Of a stretch of DNA of 64,000 nt, positions 36,261 to 46,529 are shown in pieces. Under the pieces are notes generated by a model. The model ran no database searches, was not told where the DNA came from, and saw nothing but the letters and a program-made list of their open reading frames with translations. Origin of the DNA: Geosiphon pyriformis (taxonomy: Eukaryota; Glomeromycota; Glomeromycetes; Archaeosporales; Geosiphonaceae); the NCBI GenBank assembly GCA_016748015.1, contig JAAOMT010000200.1, forward strand, positions 60,984 through 124,983, read 5' to 3'. How positions within the stretch are numbered: position 1 is the first letter of the stretch; each line of letters opens with the position of its first letter. The translations under genes and the position numbers were made by a program.

Positions 36261-37285
36261 TCCTGGGTATCTTAGATTATATTCAGCATCAATTTCGTGT
36301 GCTTTTTCTGGTCTGATTCCTTGGCCATGGTTGTCGAAATATTTAAGTTGTAGAGATGGTTGCTTTTCAAGAAGATAAATGGAGATGGTTAGTAGTTTTT
36401 CTACTAGTTCAGATACTCCAAATTCGATTTTATTTTCATCATTCTCATTTAGCAGAGGAATGCTAAGAGCATAGCATTCTAAACACCATTGGTCATCACA
36501 AGGCATGATGCATTCTTTACACAATTGAATGTTTATTTGCTTTAATCATTGAATTTGAGCTTCTTTGGTCAGATATGTGTGGCTTGGAATTTGGTGATAT
36601 GTTTCTGCTTCATCTTCATAATCAAATCCAGCTAATTCTATGGTGTACTCAATGTATTCAGCTTCTTTTATTTGGCATACATCTTCTTGGGTGGCTCCAT
36701 TGATTAAAGCTATTGCTAAGTCAAAAATCATTTCAGCATTATGTGGGTAATAGTATAGTTTGTTGAGAGCACTATTGTATACTGCATTAAATGATATTCC
36801 TCTTTTCACTTTTTCCAAGATTGCTAGAGCATATTGGCAGGTTTGGCCACAAACTTCTCCTCTCATTGCAACATTAATCCAGTTGTATTCTTCTGGTAGT
36901 ATATCTCCACATGTAAGACAAAGAGTGTTGTCCCATTTTCCACTCCTTTTAGGATATCCAAATCGTTTTTTATGGCATGTTTTATAAAAGTAGCAGATAT
37001 GAGTTTCATATTCCTTTTCTGGAGAAATACATGCTTCCATTGATAAAAGTTTCTTGTTGTAATCTTTGCATTTAAGTAGAATATAGGGTGGTTGTTTCCA
37101 TGGTTCTGGAGTAGAATATCTAACTTTCTTCCATCCTCTTGATTTTTCAAAAATCTCTTGTTCTGTTTCCTCAGCCCAATTGGATGTTGATCCAAGTGCC
37201 ATGTAGGTTTCAGTAAGTGGCATTTTTTTCTTCTCTTCAAATTCAAATACTGGGGCTTTTTTTGATCATTTGTTGAAAGTATCAC
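36261..37285 (-). pseudogene. Cys-rich (probable zinc-binding) domain of element A polyprotein
   Basis: This region has repeated Cys pairs: CYFYKTCHKKRFGYPKR, LCLTCGDILPEE, CGQTCQYAL, and after a TGA at about 36543, LCKECIMPCDDQWCLECYAL. The pattern fits several zinc sites. The same block is recognisable in old elements C (about 50190-50280) and D (about 53925-55020, split by a solo LTR), so it is an original part of this polyprotein. I do not know a named family for it. Confidence 0.65.
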
Positions 37286-37349
37286 AAGTAGCAGGTACTA
37301 TAGTGTGTTGTCCTTGGTATGAGATTTTTAGTTCTTGAGTTTACCAATC

Positions 37350-37760
37350 TAAGTTTGCATTGGCTTTAAGAAGCCAATCATTTCTGACCAGAGCTTGGTA
37401 TTGAGATACATCTATGACTAGCACTTTGACTGGAATGGTGATTCCATCAATGATAAATGAGAAATTGTCAATTTTTTCTACAGGTGTCTTTTTCATACCA
37501 TCTGCTGTAACAATTACAGTTTGGGCTAGTCTGTCAACAGTTCTTTGAAGTTATTGTATTAACTGGTAAGTAATAATACTTCTAGCTAATCCACTGTCTA
37601 AAATTAATCGAATGGGTTTTCCTTCAACTATAGTTTCAGTGTACATGGCAGTAATAGCTTTTTGTTCATTAGCTGCTGCATTACTAAGCAAGAATGGTGA
37701 TTCATTTGCTTCAAATTTGAATGAGAATATATCTGAGAGGTTGGCATTTTGAGCAATTTA
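37350..37760 (-). pseudogene. Aspartic protease of element A
   Basis: The protein reads IRLILDSGLARSIIT, with the LDSG active-site motif at about 37588-37602 on the minus strand. It is followed by VKVLVIDVSQYQALVRNDWL (about 37375-37440), typical of retropepsin-like proteases of Ty3/Gypsy elements. A stop lies at about 37553. It would cleave the element's polyprotein. Confidence 0.8.
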
Positions 37761-38226
37761 AGCTAGTGGAATGGTATGGTTGGAAGAGTTTGTTTTTAGT
37801 ACTGCAGCTTTACCTTCAGAAAGTGCAGTTTATTGAAAATTCGATTCTTCAGTCATTCTTAAATAACTGAGTTGAGTGTGAAAGTAATTTGGTCTTTGCT
37901 AACCAGAATTTCGGGGAACTAATTGGTTATTTGGGTTGATTCTATTGTTGTTATTCTGAAATTGATTTTGAGGTGTGAATTAGTTATGTTGAACCAATCT
38001 TCTGACTGGTACTTGATATTGTTGAATGGGTTGTGTCTGATATTGCTGAATTGGTAAAGGTTGCTAATATTGTTGCTGCATTGGTTGTGGAGCTGGTTGA
38101 TAGTAATTGTTTTGATTTTGGGGTCTTGGTAAATAATAAGTTGGTGGTAAAAGTTGGTAATAAAATTGTTGTGGTAAAGAATAACGTTGATTACTCCTAT
38201 TTTGTTGGTCTCTTTGCAATTTTTCT

Positions 38227-38268
38227 GCAATCATGTTTCCAGTGTCCTGGAATTTCACAATAATGACA
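38227..38268 (-). pseudogene. Gag CCHC zinc knuckle of element A
   Basis: CHYCEIPGHWKHDC matches C-x2-C-x4-H-x4-C exactly, in a Gln/Asn-rich stretch. It is the nucleic-acid-binding nucleocapsid part of Gag and is intact. Confidence 0.88.
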
Positions 38269-38397
38269 ATTTTGAGATTGGTTGTTAGATGATGATCCAA
38301 AATTGTTTTGGTTGTGTTGTTGTGAGGGTTGGTATTTTTGTGGTTGTTGCTGTTGTTGTTGTTGGTTTGTAAAGTAGCTTTCAACTTTTTTTGTGAG

Positions 38398-39698
38398 TTA
38401 GTCTATCTTCTTTTCAGCTGTTAAGCTGGTTTCTCCAATTGCAAGATTTACAAGCTTGGTGTGATTTGCTTTTTCTATTGCCATTTCATAGCTTTTTGCA
38501 TGTCTAATGGCAGTTGCTAAGTCTGCTAGAGCATGTAGGTGAACTTTCTTGATTAATTTGTCCTTTAATCCTGCTATAAACTGATCCAAAATTTGGGCAT
38601 CAGAATAGTAATTATTGGTTTCCAATTGTCGAATCTGTCGAAGAAGTTTGTTGAATCTTCCAAGATAGGTCATAACAGTTTCAGATGTTTCTTGTTTGAT
38701 ATTACGAAAGCAATTGCAGAGAGTAATAAAGGTGTTGTTGTCAGTGAATTGTTGTAAGAAAGCATCTTTGAATGCTTGCCAGTTTTCAAATGGTTCTTCT
38801 AAGTTTTTAAACTATTCTTCTGCAGTTTCTTGGAGAAAGTATGGAATTGCTTTGAGCATTCTTGCTGCAATCCAACCATTTGCATCTCCTGCTTTTTGAA
38901 CTTTGTCAAGTCATTCTTGAGAACTGGTATCATTATCTTTACCAGTAAATTCTGGAATCTTTGCAATGTAAGCAGTTGCCATTTTTTCTTTGTTTTCTGT
39001 GGTTTCTTTTTGTTCTGATTCAGTTTCTTTACTTTCCAAGTTTTCTGAATGATCACTTTCGTTTTCCTGTAAGTATTCAATAATATTGGTGCTTGTTAAT
39101 ATGGGTTCCTGCTGTTGAGTAGAATTTCTAGGTGACTGAAAATCTTCTGGTCTAGAAAAACGGTTAAGTAGTGAACTTGGTATTTGTGGTTGAACAAGTG
39201 AAATTGGAAATAGTGTAATAGAAAGTGGTAATTTGACACTGGTTCTTTGTTCAGGTGTTTGCAAGTGTTTGGCAGTTGTCTTTTGTAGTATTGGAGTGTT
39301 TGGAGTGGTTCTTGAGTATTGCTTCAATTTTTGTTTGCCTTTGTTGCTTGTTTCTGTCTCTGATTTAAAATCAATAGAGTATTGAGACTGTACTGGGTAA
39401 TTTTCTTCACAATACTCAATAATGTTAAAATTAAGTTCTTGAAAATAGGTAGCAAGTGTTTTACTGTTCAGGTCTTCTGTTCCCAATTGTGAATAGTGTA
39501 CTAAATTATTGTAGAGGTTGCTTCTAACTTCTGAAATATTGTAGTTTCCAAAAAGATAATTGTTAATGCAGTTTTCAATGTATTGGTATACTGATTTTTG
39601 ATAACTTCAATTCCGTCTGGGATGTTGAATCTTTGCTTGCAGTGGGTGTAAATTGACTGGTAATACTCTAGAGTTGTTGTGTCTGGTGTGGTTGCCAC
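38398..39698 (-). pseudogene. Element A Gag, N-terminal and capsid-like part
   Basis: The minus-strand frames 39501-39698, 38911-39486 and 38398-38900 form a Gag-like protein rich in Gln, Thr, Lys and Glu, with the retrotransposon-gag-type segment TYLGRFNKLLRQIRQLETNN and LDQFIAGLKDKLIKKV at 38560-38670. The first frame begins at a GTG (39696-39698) with no ATG between it and the primer binding site, so the start codon is probably lost or lies in another frame. Several stops interrupt it. Confidence 0.75.
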
Positions 39699-39723
39699 TT
39701 TGAAGTTGTTTTTGCTGTGTTGT

Positions 39724-39741
39724 TTCCGTGGGAGAGCACCA
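39724..39741 (-). other. Primer binding site of element A
   Basis: On the minus strand, two bases after the 5' LTR, is TGGTGCTCTCCCACGGAA. It begins with TGG and is complementary to a tRNA 3' end of the form ...CCGTGGGAGAGCACCA, whose layout (CCGTG T-stem, seven-base acceptor, one discriminator, CCA) fits a real tRNA. The tRNA identity was not resolved. Confidence 0.75.
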
Positions 39742-39743
39742 AA

Positions 39744-40568
39744 TGTTACCGGAGGTTTTTGGTCTCTTTTCTTAAATGTTGTTAATGTCTGTTTGTTGTA
39801 AATTCACGTTTTCTAGAAGTAGTTGAACCTCCAATAACTGAATTTATCTTCAAATTATCTCTTATAATTTGAACTGCTGGGCTTATGAGTGGAATGGCCA
39901 ATTCCGTGCCAGTTGCTTTGTGTNNNNNNNNNNNNNNNNNNNNNNNNNNNNNNNNNNNNNNNNNNNNNNNNNNNNNNNNNNNNNNNNNNNNNNNNNNNNN
40001 NNNNNNNNNNNNNNNNNNNNNNNNNNNNNNNNNNNNNNNNNNNNNNNNNNNNNNNNNNNNNNNNNNNNNNNNNNNNNNNNNNNNNNNNNNNNNNNNNNNN
40101 NNNNNNNNNNNNNNNNNNNNNNNNNNNNNNNNNNNNNNNNNNNNNNNNNNNNNNNNNNNNNNNNNNNNNNNNNNNNNNNNNNNNNNTTTTCTTGAAGAGA
40201 GAAGCTCTTCTTTTATACAACTTGTTGTAGTACTATTCTTGAACTTGCACTTTTCTTTTTTTTTCAATTTGGGTGAACTAAAGATACATTTCGGCGAATT
40301 TACAAGTTATTTTACTGAACTATTGATTATTTCGGCAAATTTTCATTAATTTCGGCGAATTTTGACTATGTTAAATGGTTCAGGATATTGTGTAATTTGA
40401 TCATCTTAATTTCTAGAGTACAAATCGGATTATTGATTGAGTAATAATATTTGATAATTTGATTAAATAATAAGTGATAATCGAAATGATAATAATATAT
40501 GCTGATTAATAATAGGAATTATAAGAGTAATTTCATGCTAATTAATAGCTAAAATTCTACTGGTAACA
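39744..40568 (-). repeat. Element A 5' LTR, interrupted by an assembly gap
   Basis: Starts TGTTACCGGA at 39744 and ends CTGGTAACA at 40568. Positions 39924-40186 are N. Where sequence exists it is nearly identical to the 3' LTR. Confidence 0.92.
39924..40186. other. Assembly gap (263 N)
   Basis: The intact LTR at 30737-31705 has about 406 bp between the same flanking sequences, so the gap is probably about 143 bp too short. Reading frames spanning the N run are artefacts. Confidence 0.95.
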
Positions 40569-40572
40569 ATGC

Positions 40573-43500
40573 CAAATATTTAGCTCTTGTTGCTCAACCA
40601 GTTACTTTTAGTGGTGCTTTGTAAACAAGTATTGTTGGTGAATTTTTTTTTTCTCTCTATCTGTGTAAGATAGTTTAGCTAATCCTGATTTCTCTTTGGA
40701 GATGAAACCCCTCCTGTTTGTTGTTAATAAGTTAAAATTACATTTGGTTAACATTGAGAACAGTCTTATCAGTCTCACAGAACAAATTAGTAAGTTGGCT
40801 AAGAAGTTGAAATTACTTGTGCTGGCAGTTTTCCAGTTTAGTTCTGGATGTCAACTGTTAGTAATCTTTTCATCACAGGATTGATATAGTAATAGAAGAA
40901 GGCTCAAGTGAGACTACTGGTAATAAGACTGCTGTAGTTTTGGGCCCATTTGCTTCTTTTAAAGTGGTTAAATTGGAAAATATGTTGAAAAGTTTCTCTG
41001 CTTTAGTTCTAAGCTTGTTAGCTTACTTTAATAATTTGGTTTTGGCTGGTGGTGTGCTTTTTTAACCTTCTTTTCAATGAATAGTTTAGTGTAAAAGATT
41101 GCCACATGTAATATTAGAGAGATGAACAATTTTGTTAAGCAAAAAGATATTATTTGTTAGCATAAAAAAATGAACAATTTGGTCTTCATTATTACTGAAA
41201 TAAAATTAAAGGATAAGATTTGTTGATAATTATGAACAAGTTTGATGGTATTCGTGTTTTTACTTCTGGTTTGGAATTTAGTTATTTGAACTCTGGTGTT
41301 GTTGTTATAATAAACATTGGTTTGGCAAAACATGTATACAAAGTTTTAGAGATTGCTGGTAAACTCTTGTCTATTAAACTGCTTTTTAAGAATAAATTAT
41401 CCATTTCAATTTTGAGACTTTATGCTAATACTGCTCTGGCTGTGCATTTGTTTCAAGTTAGTGATATTAACTTTTTAATTGTGAAAACTATAAGTGATTC
41501 TTCTTTTGTTATTTTAAGTGAAGATTTCAATAAAGATGGTTTGTATAGGTGTGCTAGTTTCAGAAAATGCCTCGATCTGAGTTTGGTCAATTTTTTGTCA
41601 GGTAGTTTAGTTGCAAAGAGTTTCACATGGAAAAATTCAAGAAGTGCTGAAAAAACTATTGATTACATATTTGTCTTCTCAAATTTGGTTAATGTAGTAG
41701 TTTGTTGTGATATGTTAGATGTTAGTAATTACTTTAATATTAATTATCAAGCCATTTTTGTGTTGATAAGTCTGGAAGAATTGCTGAATGTATGATTGAA
41801 CTTTCTTTACAAATATGCGAATAGAAATCATTGGAAGTTCAATTTTAAGAGTGCAAATAATATCAAGTGAACTGAATTCAAGAAAGCTTTGATGGCAAAT
41901 ACCACTATGTTTTTCTAACAATTTCACAAAGTCTAAGAAGTTCTTAAATTTGGACACAATGTGAAATGCTATTCACAAGGTAATATGTCTATTGGCTGAA
42001 AAAGTTTTCAAAAAAAAATAGTTTAAGAACTATGACATATTTTTACTAAAGAGTTATTAAAGTTTTACAAGCTGGAATTTTTGGTGTCTAAGATTGTTAA
42101 GGCCTCCTGGTTAGTCTTTTGTGATAAGTTTGCATCATTGCTAATTAAGTGAAAAAGTTTTGATGCTGTTAATGCTTTTGTAATAAATTTTTTTTTTCTT
42201 TTAGGGTCTTATTTTAATGATGTCAAATCTGTTTTGGCTAAAGTTAGAAAGTCTTATTGCTCCTCTAAATTCCTGGAATTGGAGCATGCTAAAGAATTCC
42301 AGATTAGATTGGCTATTAATAAAAGAATGGAGAATTTTGTAATAAATAAAGATCATACTATCAAGAATGTATTGAAATGGCTTTTTTGCAAAATAGTATT
42401 AAACTATTTGGTTATTAACAATAAGCTAATTCTGAAGTCTAATCTTGTCAAATCTAAAGTAAATGTGATTATAGAAGGCTGAATTCAGAAGCATGGAGTG
42501 ATTACAAATCTCTTTAATAATTGGTTTTGTTAATATTGATCTTTAGATTACATTTTTAATGATGGTTTTTCAAATGTAATATATCTAGTTAGTTTTAATG
42601 AGATGTTAAATGTAATCTCAATTCTGCCTGATAGAAAGGCTGTTGGTCTTTTTAGCATCTTGAATGAATTGTGGAAGCATTGTGACAAGTCTGTTTTGAA
42701 TATGCTTTTGGTGTTTTTAAACTTTTGTTTGACTTGTAAATTGGTGTTTAATTCTTAGAAGGAGACTTAAGTTTTAATAATTCCCAAATCATATAAGTGA
42801 AAAAACGTTTTTACAAATACTTAACCTATTGCTTTAATTAAGACAGTTTACAAGATTCTTTCTAAAAATTTTTAAACAGGATCTCTTTGGCTTGTAATAC
42901 TTTTGATGTTTTTTGTAGGAATAATTTTTCTGCTTTAAAAAGTATAATGACACAATCCCCTATTTTTACTATTGGTTTGGTAATAAAAGATGCCTTAAAA
43001 AAAAACTATAAATTGTGACTGGTTTTGCAGAACATACATAAAGCTTATAATTCTGTTGAATGTGAACATTTCAAGAAGAGTTTGATCAGAGTCAAAATGT
43101 GTGGCAAATTCATTAGATTTTTTGGTAGTATTTACAATAATCAGATTAACAGAGTTATAGCTGATTTTGGTTTAACTGGTAGTTATCAGGTTCATGATAA
43201 GTTGGATCAAAGGAAAGTCTTTTTGTCTCTTCTCTGGTGCATATTTTATGATCCATTTTTGTGTGAAATCAAGAGACAAAAAAGTGTGTATAATTATAGT
43301 TTGAATTTTTATTATGTTGCTAAAACTGGCCAAGTAAAATTGCAGGCTGAATTGACCTCTTTTCTTGCCACTAGTGCTTTTGTTGATAATATAATCTGAG
43401 TTAATAGTAGTCAGACTACTATACAACACATCCTCAGTATTGCTAATGAATTTTTTAGGATTAATGACATTTTTATAAATATTAATAAGACAGTGACTAT

Positions 43501-45910
43501 TTATATTAACTGCAGAGTCACAAACTCATTTTTATCTGTCAATAGCATGCCTATTTCTGTTGCCAAAAAAGAGAAATTTCATCACTATCTGGGCATTTTT
43601 TATCTTTAGAGAGTTTGTTAAAGCCTAGCTTAATTAAAGCACATTTGGATGTTCAATTTTTTGCCAATCTTGTTTTAAAAAAAATAATCTCTGATAAACA
43701 GTTTTTGTATCTGGTGTTAATAGTTCTTCATTTTATTATTAGCTATAGAACTCAATTTAGTTTCATTCCTATTAATATATATAATAAATAAGACACTTTG
43801 ATTTACAGAGGCTTAAAGTTCAAATCTGGTCTGCTACATGATTTTCTCAATGATACAATATATTACTTTTCTTTATATAGTTTAAAAACTTTTAAATAAA
43901 TTCAGACAGAGAGCAAGTTGGCTTTCATTGTTTGTTTTGCAAATTTTTTTGGAGTTTTAAGTTATCTTTTCTAAATAGATTACATAACTTACAAGTTTTT
44001 AGCTAGTGTCTATGCCACTTTTTGCTTTTTTTGGCTTATATTAATATTAATTCATCAAACAATTTCTTGGCTGGTATAATCCATATTTTTCTAGAGTATG
44101 ATCTGTCTTTAAATGGTCTTATAACTAATGCTTTTCATTTTTGGAGTGGTACTCTTGTGTTATTTGTTCTTGGTAAATCAATGTATTTTAAGTGTACTTT
44201 TTTACTTTGGCAGTATGGAATTGTTTTTGTAAACCAACTTTGCAATTGTACTAGTACAGTTTTCAATTGGAAGACATTTAAAAGGTAGAAAAAATTGGAC
44301 TCACATGGTTCAGTTCTCAATTGGTTTGAGCTTTCAATTTATTTTCTTAATAATATGGCTTCTCTACTTGTTTGTTCTCCTCTTTTAGAAGACATTAACT
44401 TGTCAAATATTCTTGGTTCTTATAAATTTAGAGTTGTTTGTGATCATTTATTAAGTGTTAATGTTAGTCATCTTTCTGTCTATACAGATGGATCTTTGTG
44501 TAGTTTGAAGACTATTAATATAAGGGCTAATGCAGCTGTTTTTTTTAAGGATATTAATTTTGGTTTAAGTGTTAAAGTTTCTGGTTTGGTGTCTTCTACT
44601 ATAACAGAGTTGTAGGTTATTTTGCTGGTGTTCAAATGTGTCCTTTTTTCTAGTTCAATTCAATTTTTCTTAGACAACCAGACTGCTTTGAATGCTTACA
44701 AATTAAAATTGGATTTGATATATTCAAACTTTTGAAACAGATGTTGGATTGAACATTGTCACATTGTGAACATCATTTATAAAAAGAATTTGGTGTCAGC
44801 TGGCATAAAGTAAAAAGTTATTCAGGTGTTTCAGACAATGAATATGTTAACATATTTACAAAGACTGTTTTCTTCTCTAATCAGTACTTCCCTCATTGGA
44901 TTAAAGAATGTTACATCAGAGTTAGTAATAGTATTGTTTTTGGTAATTCTAGACATTTTGTTTATAATGTTTTCTATTCTATTTATTATGTATGCTAAGA
45001 AATTGGTTTTGGTTTTTAGGTTGTGGCAAACAATTTGTATGTGGATGTTAATTGGTTTAGATTATTATTGATGTAGCATTCTGATTCTTACTTGGCTGCT
45101 AGTTTCACTAGTAAATGTACTACTAGTGTTTGCACATATTTTATAAAGACTTTATATTACTGGTTTTCTGTTGCTGTTCATAAGCATTTGTATGACAAGT
45201 GTTATTTTAGTGTAGTGTGTTTGTTCTGTGAAGATGTTAAGATCTTGAATCATGCTTTTTCTTGCTCATTTGATCTTATTGTTTATGCTCAATTATTAGA
45301 CACTCATGTAACTAATTGGAAGATGCTTTTTGGTCTTTTTCATTCTTCTTCATACATGTTACAATTGTTGTTTTTCTGTGTTTTTAATATTACAGTGTAT
45401 ATGATTCTGTATAAAAGTTTTGTTTTCAATGATTGGTATCAAGAGTCTCTTTCTGTTTTTAAGAATTCTAAAATTGCAGGCCAAAAAATTGTGAACTTTG
45501 TGTGCAAATTTTGTCTTGTATTTTGAAACAAAATTTGGTTGGTCTGTGCTAAACACCAGGTCTTTATGAAAAAAAATGGACTAATTTTATGTAATAGATT
45601 TGCCCCAATTTTGATAGCTGAACTTTTTTTAGTAATTTTGGCTGGTATGATTAAATTGTTGAGTATTGCTGAAGCTTTTGGTGTTAATTTTGGGCTACAT
45701 AAATCTTGTTTTTTTTTTTTAGATATAGATAATTCAGTTTCAGTTTATATAGGTGCTTAGTGTTGTCTTAATTAGCCTAAGTGACTAGTCATATATAGAA
45801 AATACATGATTCATATCTATTTTAAATTACTTATATGTGATATATTGTACTAGGCAGTATTTGGATCTTACTTGTTAAACATTAATAAAATAATAATAAT
45901 AATAATAATA
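40573..45910 (+). pseudogene. LINE copy 2, ORF1 end and ORF2 remnant, right of element A
   Basis: The LINE frame resumes after element A. ORF1 ends by about 41060. The ORF2 endonuclease remnant shows TEIKL (about 41195), EDFN (about 41520, from GDFN) and IDYIF (about 41661), with the catalytic His position now Tyr (about 41745). RT motifs follow: HKAYNSVE at about 43037 (Asp to Asn) and FVDNI at about 43380 in place of the VDD motif. RNase H (TDGS at about 44487) and the C-terminal finger (CLFCEDV..., about 45218) match copy 1 at 1-2341. The 3' tail has the same untranslated sequence as copy 1 and ends in (AAT)n at 45888-45910. Dozens of stops make it dead. Confidence 0.9.
45888..45910 (+). 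repeat. (AAT)n tail of LINE copy 2
   Basis: A short trinucleotide repeat ends the LINE 3' region, in place of poly-A, as in several LINE clades. Confidence 0.75.
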
Positions 45911-46529
45911 TATTTTTATATATTTTAAGTTTTTTAATATATAAAAACAAACTAAGTATTTTTAATTAAATATAATTTATAACTTTTTATATATAACTAG
46001 TTATTTAATTAATAGAAACAATATTATATACTTATAAAAACTAATATTTTACTATTTAATTTTATAAAAAAACAATTTTTATATAATAATAAAAATTTTA
46101 TTTATATTAAACATATAAATTAATAAATAATATAATTAATAAATTATACATAGAATATAATATAAATTTATTATTATTAACAAAACAATTTTTTTTATGT
46201 CTACTTTAAATTTAAATTTGTATAATAAAATCTTATTTTAATAATTAATTACAAAATAATATACAAAAAAAATTATTTTTAAACCTACTTTTTGGTATTT
46301 TTAAATATTTTACAAGTTTTAATATATTAATATTACTTATAAAAATTAGAAATTATAATAGTAAATAAAATAACCAATCAGAAATAGACATAATAAAAAA
46401 AAAATTTCAGAATTTCTTTTAAGAAATTACAGAATTTCAAAATTTCAAAATTTTTTTCAAAAAATTGTAGGATTTCAGAATTTCAGAATTCCAGAATTTT
46501 TTTCAAAAAAATTAAAAGATTTTAAAAAA
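45911..46529. other. AT-rich region with CAGAATTTC repeats
   Basis: Mostly A/T. At about 46405-46500 there are degenerate repeats of AGAATTTC and CAAAATTTC, interspersed with runs of T. No gene. The decayed element C starts at its right edge. Confidence 0.6.

Larger units (their letters stand above)
30737..40568 (-). mobile_element. LTR retrotransposon element A (Ty3/Gypsy-like, with dUTPase domain)
   Basis: A complete 9.8-kb element on the minus strand, bounded by two LTRs that start TGTTACC and end GGTAACA or GATAACA. The 4-bp sequence ATGC flanks both ends (30733-30736 and 40569-40572), a target-site duplication. Reading 5' to 3' on the minus strand: 5' LTR, primer binding site, Gag with CCHC knuckle, aspartic protease, Cys-rich domain, dUTPase-like domain, reverse transcriptase, RNase H, a separate integrase ORF, an extra ORF, a purine tract, and the 3' LTR. 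The order RT-RH-IN places it with Ty3/Gypsy. At least ten in-frame stops and a mutated integrase residue make it non-autonomous as read here. Confidence 0.93.

Noticed and set aside
1328-37300. Recurrent TGA at Trp positions in the retroelements, suggesting UGA is read as Trp
   Set aside because: Single-copy genes here use TGG for Trp and the aminopeptidase ends with TGA. The elements also contain TAA and TAG at Gln positions, so C-to-T decay explains all three stops.
39782-40349. Reading frames across the N run
   Set aside because: They exist only because N codons are translated as X; the region is an LTR with an assembly gap.
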